From positions 62,001 through 126,000 of the forward strand of contig KK211224.1 of NCBI GenBank assembly GCA_000621185.1: 64,000 bases of DNA, given 5' to 3'. This document shows positions 1-13,329 of this stretch, piece by piece. The notes under the pieces were generated by a model. It was not told the origin of the DNA. It saw only the letters and a list, made by a program, of their open reading frames with translations, and searched no databases. Positions within the stretch are counted from its first letter, which is position 1. The number at the start of each line of letters is the position of its first letter. The translations under genes and the position numbers were made by a program. Source of the stretch: Franconibacter pulveris DSM 19144 (lineage in GTDB: Bacteria > Pseudomonadota > Gammaproteobacteria > Enterobacterales > Enterobacteriaceae).

Positions 1-1
1 C

Positions 2-286
2 ATCGGCAGCACTTACAACGTGATGGGCTGGCGCTACCAGCGCATTGTCAGGGCGATCGAGGCAGGCGAAATCGCCGAAGCGCAGCGCCTGCAAAGCGAC
101 TGTAACGAGGTTATCGACCTGCTTATCAAAACCGGCGTATTCCGCGGCCTGAAAACGCTGCTTCACTATATGGATGTGGTGTCGGTGCCGCTGTGTCGCA
201 GACCTTTCGCCCCGGTCGATGAGGCCTGGCTGCCGCAGCTTAAAGCGCTGGCGCAGCGGCTGCAGGAAGAAAAAGCGCAACAGTGA
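2..286 (+). CDS. nanA: N-acetylneuraminate lyase, 3' part (gene runs in from the left)
   Basis: This is the last 94 residues of the aldolase that splits sialic acid into N-acetylmannosamine and pyruvate in the cytoplasm. The reading frame is open from base 2 and has no start inside the window. The visible part ([13 protein letters not shown], then [23 protein letters not shown]) matches the C-terminal helices of E. coli NanA, which is 297 residues long. The catalytic Lys and Tyr lie upstream of the window. nanT follows after 78 bases, so this is the head of the nan operon. Identity is firm; completeness cannot be judged. Confidence 0.95.
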   Translation: MGSTYNVMGWRYQRIVRAIEAGEIAEAQRLQSDCNEVIDLLIKTGVFRGLKTLLHYMDVVSVPLCRRPFAPVDEAWLPQLKALAQRLQEEKAQQ

Positions 287-330
287 TCGTCGCCACCCGG
301 CGGCTAAAAACCTCTCTACCCTACACCTTA

Positions 331-350
331 AAGCGCGGGCAAAGACCTGC
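331..350 (+). other. Small hairpin between nanA and nanT
   Basis: GCGCGGG, a six-base loop and CCTGCGC form a 7-bp stem with one G-U pair. It lies just upstream of the nanT ribosome-binding site (GGGAG at 354-358). No T-run follows, so it is not an intrinsic terminator. It may affect mRNA processing or the relative expression of lyase and transporter, which is inference. Confidence 0.35.
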
Positions 351-364
351 GCAGGGAGTCTCCT

Positions 365-1855
365 GTGAACGCTTCCTCACATGCTCTGCCGTGGTACAAA
401 CACCTTAATAAAGCCCAATGGCGCGCCTTCTCGGCGGCCTGGCTGGGCTATCTGCTGGATGGTTTTGACTTTGTCCTGATAGCGCTGGTTCTGACGGAAA
501 TTCAGGGAGAGTTTGGGCTAACCACCGTGCAAGCCGCGAGCCTGATCTCCGCCGCCTTTATCTCCCGCTGGTTTGGCGGTTTGTTGCTGGGCGCGCTGGG
601 CGACCGTTACGGCCGTCGGCTGGCGATGGTGACCAGTATTATCCTCTTTTCCATCGGCACGCTCGCCTGCGGCCTGGCGCCCGGCTACGTCACCCTGTTT
701 ATCGCTCGCCTGGTGATTGGCATGGGGATGGCGGGCGAGTATGGCTCCAGCGCCACCTACGTTATCGAAAGCTGGCCGAAGCATTTGCGTAATAAGGCCA
801 GCGGCTTTCTTATCTCCGGTTTTTCCGTCGGCGCGGTTGTCGCCGCGCAAGTCTACAGCCTGGTGGTGCCAGCCTGGGGCTGGCGAGCGCTGTTTTTCAT
901 TGGCATTTTGCCGATTGTCTTTGCGCTGTGGCTGCGTAAAAACATTCCGGAAGCGGAAGACTGGAAGGCACGACAGGGCGAAGCCAGGCCGGTGCGCACG
1001 ATGGTCGATATTCTTTATCGCGGCGAGCACCGCCTGATGAATATCGCGATGACGCTCTTTGCGGCAGGCGCGCTCTGGCTCTGCTTCGCCGGGGAGCTCG
1101 GCAATGCCGCGCTTATCGCCGCGCTTGGGCTGGCGTGCGCGGCGATATTTATCAGCTTTATGGTGCAAAGCAGCGGTTCGCGCTGGCCGACCGGCGTTAT
1201 GTTGATGGTCATTGTGTTATTCGCTTTTCTCTATTCATGGCCGATTCAGGCGCTGCTGCCTACCTATTTGAAGACAGAGTTGGCCTATACGCCAACAACA
1301 GTTGCACAGGTCCTGTTCTTTAGCGGTTTTGGCGCCGCGGTAGGCTGCTGCGTCGGCGGTTTCCTTGGTGACTGGCTCGGTACCCGCAAAGCCTATGTTT
1401 ATAGCCTGCTTGCGTCGCAACTGCTGATTATTCCCGTGTTCGCCATCGGCGGAACAAATGTCTGGGTGTTGGGTCTGCTGCTCTTTTTTCAGCAAATGCT
1501 GGGACAAGGCATTTCCGGCATCCTGCCAAAGCTTATCAGCGGCTATTTTGATACTGACCAACGTGCGGCGGGGCTGGGCTTTACCTATAACGTCGGCGCG
1601 CTTGGCGGCGCGCTGGCGCCCGTAATTGGCGCCGCTATCGCTCAGCGGCTGGATCTTGGCACCGCGCTGGGATCGCTCTCCTTCAGCCTGACATTTGTGG
1701 TGATCCTGCTGATTGGTCTGGATATGCCGTCGCGGGTGCAGCGCTGGCTGCATCCCGAAGCGCTGCGCACTCATGACGCCATTGATGGCAAACCGTTCAG
1801 CGGCGCCGCTGTTCCGGGTATGCGCAAGCGAGGGCTGGTCAAAAGTAAAAGCTAA
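365..1855 (+). CDS. nanT: Sialic acid transporter, MFS proton symporter
   Basis: This inner-membrane major-facilitator protein imports N-acetylneuraminate with protons. It has 496 residues, the same length as E. coli NanT, and is near-identical to it from memory. The typical MFS loop signature is visible as GDRYGRRLA near residue 80, and the extended family has 14 rather than 12 membrane segments. The start is GTG at 365, with GGGAG six bases upstream. It lies between nanA and nanE in the catabolic operon, so uptake is made together with degradation. Confidence 0.96.
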   Translation: MNASSHALPWYKHLNKAQWRAFSAAWLGYLLDGFDFVLIALVLTEIQGEFGLTTVQAASLISAAFISRWFGGLLLGALGDRYGRRLAMVTSIILFSIGTLACGLAPGYVTLFIARLVIGMGMAGEYGSSATYVIESWPKHLRNKASGFLISGFSVGAVVAAQVYSLVVPAWGWRALFFIGILPIVFALWLRKNIPEAEDWKARQGEARPVRTMVDILYRGEHRLMNIAMTLFAAGALWLCFAGELGNAALIAALGLACAAIFISFMVQSSGSRWPTGVMLMVIVLFAFLYSWPIQALLPTYLKTELAYTPTTVAQVLFFSGFGAAVGCCVGGFLGDWLGTRKAYVYSLLASQLLIIPVFAIGGTNVWVLGLLLFFQQMLGQGISGILPKLISGYFDTDQRAAGLGFTYNVGALGGALAPVIGAAIAQRLDLGTALGSLSFSLTFVVILLIGLDMPSRVQRWLHPEALRTHDAIDGKPFSGAAVPGMRKRGLVKSKS

Positions 1856-1857
1856 CT

Positions 1858-1886
1858 ATGCAGCCCGGCGGTTCGCCTGGCTGCAT
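1858..1886 (+). other. Two-tier perfect hairpin between nanT and nanE
   Basis: An outer 8-bp stem (ATGCAGCC at 1858-1865 with GGCTGCAT at 1879-1886) encloses an inner 4-bp stem (GGCG/CGCC, loop GTT). It fills most of the gap between the nanT stop (1855) and the nanE start (1906). It has no T-run, so it is unlikely to be a terminator. A role in mRNA stability or processing is possible but unproven. Confidence 0.6.
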
Positions 1887-1905
1887 CACCATCAGGGAGT
1901 CTTTT

Positions 1906-2591
1906 ATGTCTTTGCTCGAACAAATTAACGAGGCGATTGCCGCCTGCGGCGGACTCATCGTCTCCTGCCAGCCTGTGCCCGGTAGCCCGCTGGATAAGCC
2001 CGACATTGTGGCTGCGATGGCGCTGGCGGCGGAGCAGGCTGGGGCGGTCGCGGTGCGTATTGAGGGCCTTAAAAATCTTCAGGCCACGCGCCGTATGGTC
2101 AGCATCCCGATTATTGGCATCATCAAGCGCGATCTGCCCGATTCTCCGGTGCGTATTACGCCGTTTCTGGAAGATGTGGACGCGCTTGCGCAGGCGGGAG
2201 CGGATATCATCGCTTTCGACGGCACAGAGCGCCCGCGTCCTGTTCCGGCGAAAGCGTTGCTTGAGCGTATTCATTCCTGTCAGCGCGTGGCGATGGCCGA
2301 CTGCTCGTCGTTGCAGGATGGGCTGTATTGCCAGCAGCTGGGCGCGGAAATTATCGGCACGACGCTTTCCGGCTACCTCACCCGCGAAACGCCTGAAGAG
2401 CCTGACCTGCCGCTGGTGAGCGCGCTGCGCGACAGGGGCTGCCGGGTTGTTGCCGAAGGACGCTTTAATTCGCCTCCATTGGCCGCGCAGGCGATGCAGC
2501 ATGGCGCGTGGGCGGTGACAGTGGGCTCCGCCATTACCCGGCTGGAACACATCTGCCAGTGGTATCGCGAAGCGATGCAAAAGGTAGCGAA

Positions 2592-2595
<4 letters not shown>
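1906..2595 (+). CDS. nanE: N-acetylmannosamine-6-phosphate 2-epimerase
   Basis: Converts ManNAc-6-P to GlcNAc-6-P, the step after NanK in sialic acid breakdown. The 229 residues match the E. coli length and form a single TIM-barrel of the NanE family (GGLIVSCQP near residue 15, [12 protein letters not shown] in the C-terminal half, [14 protein letters not shown] at the end). The ATG at 1906, with GGAG upstream, gives the usual N-terminus MSLLEQ; a longer in-frame opening from 1858 would run through the hairpin and is not favoured. The stop overlaps the nanK start in ATGA, indicating translational coupling. Confidence 0.95.
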
Positions 2596-3929
<1,334 letters not shown>

Positions 3930-3931
<2 letters not shown>

Positions 3932-3958
3932 AAAAGCCCGGTAGTTCATCTACCGGGC
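3930..3958 (-). terminator. Intrinsic terminator between nanQ and the autotransporter gene
   Basis: A 9-bp perfect stem (GCCCGGTAG at 3936-3944 with CTACCGGGC at 3950-3958, loop of five). A run of A precedes it on the + strand, so on the - strand it ends in a T-run. It therefore best serves the autotransporter gene ending at 3983. It may also stop nan transcripts, though the + side lacks a T-run. Confidence 0.85.
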
Positions 3959-3982
3959 AGGTTAAGTGAATAGCGGCAGGGA

Positions 3983-6538
3983 TTACCAGCGATAGTTCAC
4001 TAACATATGGCCTGTATAGGCATTGTAGGTGTTATCACCCCATTCGCCGCCAAGACGGAAGGAGAGGGTCGTTGCTTCGTTGATTTTACCGGTTACGCCT
4101 GCTTCCAGCTGGAAGCGGTTATCCGGTACGTCGGAACCAATGGTATCGCCGTTAAAGCTTAAATCGCTCATGCCGTTGCCGATTAACCAGTTTACCGCGC
4201 CATAAGGCTGCCAGGCTTCGACCTGTTTCTGGTCGACGTAACTCATTTTTACCCCCACGCGGCCGAGAACGGCATCATCTTCCGGCGTGGTTACCCGCGT
4301 ACCATTGTATTCAACATGGTCGTCCTGCTTAAGGTTGCTGTACACCACCTGACCTTGCGGTTCAAACTTCATGGTACGAGCTTTTTCTGAAGGCACCAGC
4401 CAGGCGTGACCCACTTCCAGCGAAGCGGCCATACCTTTGCTGTCATACTCTTCGCCAGGCATATCGTCGCCGTTTACTCTGCTGTTGTACCAGCTGTAAG
4501 AAGCCCAGCTGTCGATATAGCTGCCCAGGCGCAGTTTTTGATCTTCCTGCCAGGTGGCATAGAGCCCCACGTTGTAGCCATTAACGCTGCCGTCGGCAGA
4601 GCGGCTGTTGTGCCTTGCATCGGCGCTGGTATCGCTATAGCCAGTACCTAACATAAAGCCGGTGTGCAGCGTGCCGGTGGAGAGGTTTCTGCTGATAACG
4701 TCACTGCCAAGCTGAACCACTGCCGAGCGGATGTCATAGCTCAGGTTGCTGCGGGCGAAATTGCCGTCGGCATACTGGCCTTTGACGTACATCCAGGTAT
4801 TCAGATCGTCTTCGTCACGCAGCATTAACTGATCGCGATCGTCGCGTTTATGGATGAACATCTGTTGAGCAGCCAGGTAGTTCGCCATGTAAACGCCAAT
4901 TTCCGGGCGATAGACTTCCGGGGCGGGAGCCGGATCGGGCGTTGGGTCTGGTGTTGGTTCAGGATCGGGAGTCGGTTGTGGGGCTGGCGAAGGATCCGGA
5001 TCTGGCTGCGGCGCAGGCTCGGTTTTGGACTCCAGATACCAGTTGCCGTCATCATGCTTATAGAGATCATATTCCCACAGGCCGGCGACAACGGGCTTAT
5101 CAAGCGTAAAGGTCGCGTCAGATGCGCCACCGATGTCAATTAACTCAATCCCGTTGAGCGTTTGTGCGCCCATGCCGCCTACATTAGCCACTTCCAGTGA
5201 AGATGTGCCCGCGCTGTTGCCGGTAATCGCCAGGTGATCAGTCAAAGAATTATCGTCACCCGCAACGGTATTCATGACGATTTTGCTGCCTTGCTCACCT
5301 GTGTAATCACCATTAATGGTATAGCTATTGCCAACGGAATTATCAGCGGCGGCAAGTTGTAAAGTACCCGCGTTCGAGACATTGCCGTTAATGGTGTTGC
5401 CTGTCGTGGGCGTCGTTGCGCCGATATTGCTGCCAACGGCATTCCATGCAGCCAGCGTACCGCCTGCTGCAACAGCAATATTATTATTTACCGTACCCGC
5501 GGATGCGAAGGTCGCGCCGCTGCCAACAGAAATCGTTGCGCTGTTGTTCGCCGGGCCGAGCGTCGCGCCTTCGGCGACCAGCGTAGTGCCGCTTTTCAAT
5601 TGCGTATCGCCGGTATAGCTGTTTGTGCCGCTGAGGGTCAGCGTTGAGGCATCTTCTTTAATAACGGTGCCAGTGCCTGAAATATCGCCTTTGAATGTGA
5701 AATCGGCAGCCTGGTTAAAAATGAGCGTGCCATCGTCCTGAATATTTCCTTCGAGCGAGGCGTTGCTGCCGCTGCCGGTACCGAGCTGGAGCGTAGCACC
5801 GCTGTTAATAAGCGAGGAGCCCTTATTGGTGACATCGCCGCCCAGCGTCAATTTACCCGTTTTTACGATCAGACTGGCGTCGGTACCGATAAGATCGATA
5901 TCGCCGCTCATTACCCAATCCACGCCATCCATGGTTAATGATTTAAAGCCATCCGTGCCCGCCGTTACGCCTTTAAAATTGCTGTCTTCGTTGCCTGATT
6001 CATTCAGCGTAATGGTATTGGTGGAGGAACCCGTAGAAGTGACATCGCCCTGCAGATCGGAGCCGTTTTTTAACACCAGCGCGTTATTGCCTGCGCTTGC
6101 AAAAGCGATAGCGCTGTCTTTACCTGCAATCGTGCCGGTGTTGATAATGGTTACATTATCGCCGTTAGTTACATTGATACCGGTGGCTGAGCTGCTGATA
6201 GTTCCACTATTTTCTATGGTCAGCATATCGGCAGTTTGCCCGCTGACCTCAACAGACATAGCGTTGCCGTTATCATTTTTAATTGTTCCATTATTTTTAA
6301 TGGATGTGATGCTTTTACCCTTAACTAGAGCGCTAGGATCGCTGCCAGGGGAAGACATCGTTACACCAGAATTTATGACATATTCTTTATCGCCGCTAAA
6401 TATATAAGTATCGTCGGTATTTTCATCGATAATTGTTGCAGCACTGGCCGCTAAAGGGTTAAAGAAAACGATGGCCGGAAAAAGCGTGGCCATTACCTGT
6501 GATATTCTATTCTTTCTGTGTTTTTTTAGAGAGATCAT
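3983..6538 (-). CDS. Autotransporter, type Va, pertactin/AIDA-like
   Basis: A predicted secreted or surface-anchored autotransporter of 851 residues. A basic, hydrophobic signal peptide ends near LAASAA (about residue 34). The passenger, to about residue 500, is rich in G, N, S and T beta-helix repeats and contains a passenger-associated repeat (TLTLSGTNSYTGDTQL). A proline-rich linker of PxP and PDP units spans about 505-541. The C-terminal ~300 residues form the beta-barrel and end in NYRW, an aromatic end suited to Bam insertion. The ATG at 6538 has GGAC upstream; a TTG at 6550 is in frame but less likely. The upstream part is more A+T-rich than its neighbours. Substrate and adhesion role are unknown. 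Confidence 0.9.
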   Translation of the reverse strand: MISLKKHRKNRISQVMATLFPAIVFFNPLAASAATIIDENTDDTYIFSGDKEYVINSGVTMSSPGSDPSALVKGKSITSIKNNGTIKNDNGNAMSVEVSGQTADMLTIENSGTISSSATGINVTNGDNVTIINTGTIAGKDSAIAFASAGNNALVLKNGSDLQGDVTSTGSSTNTITLNESGNEDSNFKGVTAGTDGFKSLTMDGVDWVMSGDIDLIGTDASLIVKTGKLTLGGDVTNKGSSLINSGATLQLGTGSGSNASLEGNIQDDGTLIFNQAADFTFKGDISGTGTVIKEDASTLTLSGTNSYTGDTQLKSGTTLVAEGATLGPANNSATISVGSGATFASAGTVNNNIAVAAGGTLAAWNAVGSNIGATTPTTGNTINGNVSNAGTLQLAAADNSVGNSYTINGDYTGEQGSKIVMNTVAGDDNSLTDHLAITGNSAGTSSLEVANVGGMGAQTLNGIELIDIGGASDATFTLDKPVVAGLWEYDLYKHDDGNWYLESKTEPAPQPDPDPSPAPQPTPDPEPTPDPTPDPAPAPEVYRPEIGVYMANYLAAQQMFIHKRDDRDQLMLRDEDDLNTWMYVKGQYADGNFARSNLSYDIRSAVVQLGSDVISRNLSTGTLHTGFMLGTGYSDTSADARHNSRSADGSVNGYNVGLYATWQEDQKLRLGSYIDSWASYSWYNSRVNGDDMPGEEYDSKGMAASLEVGHAWLVPSEKARTMKFEPQGQVVYSNLKQDDHVEYNGTRVTTPEDDAVLGRVGVKMSYVDQKQVEAWQPYGAVNWLIGNGMSDLSFNGDTIGSDVPDNRFQLEAGVTGKINEATTLSFRLGGEWGDNTYNAYTGHMLVNYRW

Positions 6539-6828
6539 AATTATGTCCAATATGAGCTTAAACTTAGCATGTTGGGGTGGACATTAAGCTTATTTTATTG
6601 TTTTCATAAATTAAATTGGCAGGCGAAAGATACAGAATTAATAAATACATAATTTTTATGATTGTTTATTTCGTATTTTTCATAGCAATGTATTTTTTCC
6701 GGAGTCTTTTAGAGCGGATTGGTAAGCTGAATTAATTGTTAATATGAATTTTAATAATTAAAGAGAACAAGAATAGATAAGATAAAGTGAATAAAACGGT
6801 AGAAGGTGGCGCTGGGATTTTAATCAAT
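6539..6828. other. A+T-rich intergenic region upstream of the autotransporter gene
   Basis: About 290 bases, very A+T-rich compared with the rest of the window, lie between the autotransporter start and the gltD terminator. It must hold the autotransporter promoter on the - strand. I could not pick a convincing -35/-10 pair because many A+T hexamers fit. Such composition is typical of H-NS-bound, acquired DNA, which is inference. No RNA gene or credible ORF was seen. Confidence 0.55.
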
Positions 6829-6857
6829 AATAAGGGAAGCTTGACGCTTCCCTTATT
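6829..6857 (-). terminator. Intrinsic terminator of gltBD
   Basis: A perfect 12-bp stem (6829-6840 with 6846-6857) and a five-base loop, 17 bases past the gltD stop. Both arms carry A/T at the base, so on the - strand the stem runs into TTATT. It closes the gltBD transcript. Confidence 0.85.
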
Positions 6858-6873
6858 TCATAAGGCGGGGTGC

Positions 6874-8301
<1,428 letters not shown>

Positions 8302-11300
8302 TTACTGCGCCTGCACCCGCAGCTCTGCTGCGGAACGACTACGGTGACCCAACAATGCTTTGACATCACTGGACTTCGGTTTAACCAGCGCGAATTTCGA
8401 GGCGAAGGCCGGCCAGTGGGCCAGGATCTCTTCGCCGCGCTGCGAACCGGTATGGTGAACATGCTCGGTAATAAGGCCGCGCAGATGCTCCTCGTGAATC
8501 GCCAGCTCGTCTACGCCCAGCACTTCCACCAGTTCCGGGTTCACGCGCTTGCGGAACTCGCCATCTTCATCCAGCACGTAGGCGAAGCCGCCCGTCATAC
8601 CTGCGCCAAAGTTGACGCCGGTTTTTCCGAGGATACAGACGATGCCGCCGGTCATATATTCACAACCGTTATCGCCGATGCCTTCCACCACGGTGATCGC
8701 GCCGGAGTTACGCACCCCGAAACGCTCGCCCGCGCGGCCTGCGGCATACAAGCGGCCGCCGGTTGCGCCGTACAGACAGGTATTGCCAATAATGCTCGCT
8801 TCATGACTGCGGAAGGCGGAGCCCACCGGCGGACGAATAGCGATTAAGCCGCCCGCCATGCCTTTGCCGACATAGTCATTGGCGTCGCCAGTCAGGTGCA
8901 GCTCCACGCCGCCTGCGTTCCAGACGCCGAAGCTCTGGCCCGCAGTGCCGCTGAAGTGCGCTTTGATTGGGTCGGAAGCCAGCCCCTGGTCGCCATGCGT
9001 CTCGGCAATGTAGCCCGAAAGCGATGCGCCCACCGAACGGTCGGTATTGCGGATATCAAACCAGAACGTTTTGCTCTGCTTTTCATCCACATACGGCTTC
9101 GCCTGGTTCAACAGCTGCGCGTTGAGCACGCCATTATCGAACGGCGGGTTATGCTCGGTGCAGTAAACCGCTTTGCCCGGCAGCGGCTCGGCGGTTTCCA
9201 GCAGACGCGCCAGGTCAAGTTTCTGCTGTTTCGCGGTAAAGCCTTCCAGTTCTTTGAGCAGTTCCGTGCGGCCGATCAGGTCTACCAGGCGGGTAACGCC
9301 AAGCGAGGCCATGATTTCGCGTGTTTCACGGGCAATAAACTCAAAGTAGTTGGTTACCTTGAACGGCAGGCCGTGGTAGTGGTTTTTACGCAGTTTGTCA
9401 TCCTGCGTCGCTACGCCGGTCGCGCAGTTGTTCAGATGGCAAATACGCAGGTATTTACAGCCAAGCGCCACCATCGGGCCGGTGCCGAAGCCGAAGCTTT
9501 CCGCGCCCAGAATGGCCGCTTTAATGATATCGAGGCCGGTTTTCAGGCCGCCGTCCACCTGCAGACGAATTTTGTGACGCAGGCCGTTAGCCACCAGCGC
9601 CTGCTGGGTTTCAACGAGGCCCAGCTCCCACGGACAGCCCGCGTATTTCACAGAGCTGAGCGGGCTTGCGCCCGTGCCGCCGTCGTAGCCGGCGATGGTG
9701 ATGAGATCCGCGTAAGCTTTCGCCACGCCAGTCGCAATGGTGCCCACGCCCGGTTCGGAAACCAGCTTCACGGAGATCATCGCCTTCGGGTTGACCTGTT
9801 TTAAGTCGAAAATAAGCTGCGCCAGATCTTCAATCGAGTAGATGTCGTGATGCGGCGGTGGGGAGATAAGCGTTACGCCCGGCACCGAATAACGCAACTT
9901 AGCGATATAGGGGGTGACTTTGTCGCCCGGCAACTGGCCGCCTTCGCCCGGCTTCGCGCCCTGAGCGACTTTAATCTGAATAACGTCAGCGTTAACCAGG
10001 TAAGCCGGGGTCACGCCGAAGCGGCCGGAGGCCACCTGCTTAATGCGCGAGACTTTGTTCGTGCCGTAGCGCGCCGGGTCTTCGCCGCCTTCGCCGGAGT
10101 TCGAGTTGCCGCCGATGCTGTTCATCGCTTCGGCCAGCGCTTCGTGCGCTTCCGGGCTCAGCGCGCCGATAGACATCGCCGCCGTGTCGAAGCGTTTGAA
10201 CAGTTCGCTTGCCGGTTCGACTTCATCCACGCGAACCGCTTCGCCCTGCGGATTGAGGGCCAGCAGGTCGCGCAGCGTCGCCGCCGGGCGCTCGTTCACA
10301 AGCTTCGCATACTGCTGGTAATCGCTATACTCGCCGCTCTGAACCGCCTGTTGCAGTGTACGCACCACGTCCGGGTTGTACGCGTGGTATTCGCCGCCGT
10401 GTACATATTTCAACAGGCCGCCTTGCTCCAGCGGTTTGCGGGCAAGCCACGCGCGCTTCGACAGGTTCAGCAGATCCTGCTGAAAATCGCCGAAACCGGC
10501 GCCGCCGATGCGGCTCACCACCCCCTGGAAGCAGAGGCTGGAGACTTCATCGTGCAGGCCCACCGCTTCAAACAGCTTCGAGCAGCGGTAAGAGGCAATA
10601 GTCGAGATGCCCATTTTGGACATGATCTTATACAGGCCTTTGTTGATGCCGTTACGGTAGTTCAGCATCACGCTGCGGTAGTTCTTCTCGATGGCGCCGG
10701 TATCCACCAGCCGCGCCAGGGTTTCATAGGCGAGGTAAGGGTAGACAGCGGTCGCGCCGAAGCCCAGCAGCACGGCGAAGTGGTGCGGGTCGCGGGCGCT
10801 TGCGGTTTCCACAATAATGTTAGCGTCGCAACGCAGGCTCTTCTCAACAAGGCGAGTCTGAATAGCGCCAACCGCCATCGGCGCAGGCACCGGCAAACGG
10901 TTTTTGGCGATGTTGCGGTCGGAAAGCACCAGCAACACGGTGCCGTCGCGCACCATCTGTTCGGCTTTGTCGCACAACGCTTTTACCGTCTCTTCAAGCG
11001 AGGTTTCGGTCACGTCGAACGTAATATCCAGCGTATCGGCGCGATAGTGCTGCTCTTCAAGCGTAGTCAGCTGTTTAAAGTCGGAGTAGAGCAGAATCGG
11101 CGATTTAAAGCTCAGGCGGTGCGCCTGGCCTTCGGCCTCGCAGAAGACGTTCATCTCGCGGCCAATGCTGGTGGCAAGCGACATCACGTGCGCTTCGCGC
11201 AGCGGGTCGATAGGCGGGTTGGTCACCTGAGCGAACTGCTGGCGGAAATAATCATAAATAATGCGCGGCTGGCTGGAGAGCACGGCGAACGGCGTGTCAT

Positions 11301-12762
11301 CGCCCATTGAGCCGACCGCTTCCTGGCCGTTTTCGCCCAGCACGCGGATAACGGAATCCAGCTCTTCGTTGCTGTAGTTAAACTGCTTCTGGTAGCTGGC
11401 GAGCAGATCGTCGTCCATTTCACGGGTGCCGACCTGGTCATCCGGCAAATCTTCAAACGGCACCAGACGGCGCACGTTTTTCTCCATCCACTCTTTGTAC
11501 GGGTGGCGGCTTTTAAGATCGTTGTCCGTTTCCGCCGAGTGCAGAATGCGCCCGCCGCGGGTGTCGATAACCATCAGTTCGCCCGGGCCAACGCGTCCTT
11601 TCTCCACTACTTCATCCGGCTGATAATCCCAGATACCTACTTCAGAGGCGCAGGTGATGAGCTTGTCTTTGGTAATGACATAGCGCGCCGGGCGCAGGCC
11701 GTTGCGGTCGAGGTTACAGGCGGCATAGCGACCGTCGGACATAACGATGCCCGCCGGGCCGTCCCACGGCTCCATATGCATGGAGTTGAAGTCGAAGAAC
11801 GCGCGCAGCTCCGGATCCATATCCGGGTTGTTCTGCCATGCTGGCGGCACCAGCAGACGCATCGCGCGCACGATATCCATCCCGCCCGCCAGCAGCAGCT
11901 CCAGCATATTATCCATGGAGCTGGAGTCGGAGCCGGTTTCGTTTACGAAAGGCGCGGCATCATGAAGATCCGGGATCAGCGGGGTTTTAAACTTATAGGT
12001 ACGCGCGCGCGCCCACTGACGGTTGCCCGTAATGGTGTTGATTTCGCCGTTATGCGCCAGGTAGCGGAACGGCTGGGCCAGCGGCCAACGCGGTACGGTG
12101 TTGGTGGAGAAGCGCTGGTGGAAAAGGCAGATAGCCGATTCCAGACGCAGGTCCGCCAGGTCCAGGTAAAAGCGCGGCAGGTCTGCCGGCATACAGAGAC
12201 CTTTATAAATATTGACCAGGTTAGACAGGCTACAGACATAGAAGTCTTTGTCATCCTGGAGACGTTTTTCGATACGACGACGGGCGATAAACAGGCGGCG
12301 TTCCATATCGCGCGGACGCCAGCCCGCCGGGGCGTTAACGAAAATTTGTTCAATGCGCGGCAGAGAGGAGAGGGCGATTTCACCCAGCACGCCTTCGTTG
12401 GTCGGTACGTCGCGCCAGCCCACAATAGAGAGGGTTTCCTGTTGCAGCTCTTCTTCAACGATACGACGACTACGGGCCGCCAGTTCCGCATCTTTATTTA
12501 AGAACAGCATGCCGACGGCGTAGTTCTTCGCCAGACGCCAGCCGCGCTCTTCGGCAACAAGGCGGAAGAAACGATCCGGTTTTTGCAGCAGCAGGCCGCA
12601 ACCATCGCCAGTCTTGCCATCGGCAAGGATAGCGCCACGGTGCTGCATACGGGCCAGTGCGTGAATGGCGGTACGCACTACCTTGTGGCTAGGTTCGCCT
12701 TCTATGTGGGCGATCAGGCCGAAACCACAGTTATCCCTCTCAAGGGATTTATCGTACAACAT
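8302..12762 (-). CDS. gltB: Glutamate synthase (NADPH), large subunit
   Basis: The 1486-residue alpha subunit of GOGAT, the main ammonia-assimilation route with glutamine synthetase. The order is an N-terminal Ntn-type glutaminase domain, a central domain, the FMN/3Fe-4S synthase domain ([27 protein letters not shown]) and the C-terminal beta-helix (GGLIAIRPP). The short leader [11 protein letters not shown] precedes Cys12, the nucleophile exposed after cleavage. The ATG at 12762 has GGAGG nine bases upstream. An N-terminally longer product, as once annotated in E. coli, is not supported here. Confidence 0.97.
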   Translation of the reverse strand: MLYDKSLERDNCGFGLIAHIEGEPSHKVVRTAIHALARMQHRGAILADGKTGDGCGLLLQKPDRFFRLVAEERGWRLAKNYAVGMLFLNKDAELAARSRRIVEEELQQETLSIVGWRDVPTNEGVLGEIALSSLPRIEQIFVNAPAGWRPRDMERRLFIARRRIEKRLQDDKDFYVCSLSNLVNIYKGLCMPADLPRFYLDLADLRLESAICLFHQRFSTNTVPRWPLAQPFRYLAHNGEINTITGNRQWARARTYKFKTPLIPDLHDAAPFVNETGSDSSSMDNMLELLLAGGMDIVRAMRLLVPPAWQNNPDMDPELRAFFDFNSMHMEPWDGPAGIVMSDGRYAACNLDRNGLRPARYVITKDKLITCASEVGIWDYQPDEVVEKGRVGPGELMVIDTRGGRILHSAETDNDLKSRHPYKEWMEKNVRRLVPFEDLPDDQVGTREMDDDLLASYQKQFNYSNEELDSVIRVLGENGQEAVGSMGDDTPFAVLSSQPRIIYDYFRQQFAQVTNPPIDPLREAHVMSLATSIGREMNVFCEAEGQAHRLSFKSPILLYSDFKQLTTLEEQHYRADTLDITFDVTETSLEETVKALCDKAEQMVRDGTVLLVLSDRNIAKNRLPVPAPMAVGAIQTRLVEKSLRCDANIIVETASARDPHHFAVLLGFGATAVYPYLAYETLARLVDTGAIEKNYRSVMLNYRNGINKGLYKIMSKMGISTIASYRCSKLFEAVGLHDEVSSLCFQGVVSRIGGAGFGDFQQDLLNLSKRAWLARKPLEQGGLLKYVHGGEYHAYNPDVVRTLQQAVQSGEYSDYQQYAKLVNERPAATLRDLLALNPQGEAVRVDEVEPASELFKRFDTAAMSIGALSPEAHEALAEAMNSIGGNSNSGEGGEDPARYGTNKVSRIKQVASGRFGVTPAYLVNADVIQIKVAQGAKPGEGGQLPGDKVTPYIAKLRYSVPGVTLISPPPHHDIYSIEDLAQLIFDLKQVNPKAMISVKLVSEPGVGTIATGVAKAYADLITIAGYDGGTGASPLSSVKYAGCPWELGLVETQQALVANGLRHKIRLQVDGGLKTGLDIIKAAILGAESFGFGTGPMVALGCKYLRICHLNNCATGVATQDDKLRKNHYHGLPFKVTNYFEFIARETREIMASLGVTRLVDLIGRTELLKELEGFTAKQQKLDLARLLETAEPLPGKAVYCTEHNPPFDNGVLNAQLLNQAKPYVDEKQSKTFWFDIRNTDRSVGASLSGYIAETHGDQGLASDPIKAHFSGTAGQSFGVWNAGGVELHLTGDANDYVGKGMAGGLIAIRPPVGSAFRSHEASIIGNTCLYGATGGRLYAAGRAGERFGVRNSGAITVVEGIGDNGCEYMTGGIVCILGKTGVNFGAGMTGGFAYVLDEDGEFRKRVNPELVEVLGVDELAIHEEHLRGLITEHVHHTGSQRGEEILAHWPAFASKFALVKPKSSDVKALLGHRSRSAAELRVQAQ

Positions 12763-13131
12763 ATAAGTGAACCTCCCCAGGCTCTGCGAGACTCTCTTGT
12801 TCTGACGGCGCGCGGGCGTAAAAAGGGTGCGGCGACGGGGGTGGCGTTATAACGCGTTCCTCGTATGTCGCCCTCTTTCATCCTTTTCGCATCGATACAC
12901 GGTCGTTGAGAACTTACTTAAGAGGGAATCTCAATTACTGCATAAATATGATGAGCAGAACACTCATCCAGAAAGCTTCCAGCGGATTCTCAACTTATCG
13001 GGAATCACCAGGCAGGTCAAATGTCATTCTTATTTATGCTGAAATGTGCTATGCATTGGTTAACTAATTGTTTTAAATATATATTTATTGTTTTTTACAA
13101 TGCATGAAGCGGCGGCTGCACCAAAATGGAG

Positions 13132-13147
13132 TGTGATCTCTCTCACT
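13132..13147. promoter_or_regulatory. Crp-like binding site upstream of gltB
   Basis: TGTGA, six bases, TCACT: nine of ten positions of the Crp half-site consensus TGTGA-N6-TCACA. Its centre is about 377 bases upstream of the gltB start. It sits inside a larger imperfect inverted repeat, GCACCAA (13118-13124) and TTGGTGC (13149-13155). Confidence 0.6.
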
Positions 13148-13329
13148 ATTGGTGCTGGCTATAAACCCCAATGGCCACTGCCGTTACGGGAATTAACAGC
13201 GGAAAATGCTAAAAATCAGGTGCGACTTGCAGCATGGTACTGTTTTTCACTTGTCGTCATATTATTTAAATAAAAGGCGGCGACATAAGGAAAAGTAATC
13301 AGCCAGTCGCTGACTGAAATTGCGTTTAT

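Noticed and set aside
1852-2580. Open frame antisense to nanE
   Set aside because: It is a shadow of nanE with no recognisable product.
8896-11310. Long open frames on the + strand opposite gltB
   Set aside because: They are antisense shadows of a G+C-rich conserved gene, lack ribosome-binding sites, and encode Arg/His/Gln-rich sequence with no family resemblance.
13214-13236. Possible sigma-54 promoter (GG...GC) in the gltB-yhcC region
   Set aside because: The spacing between GG and GC is 8 or 11 bases, not the required 10.
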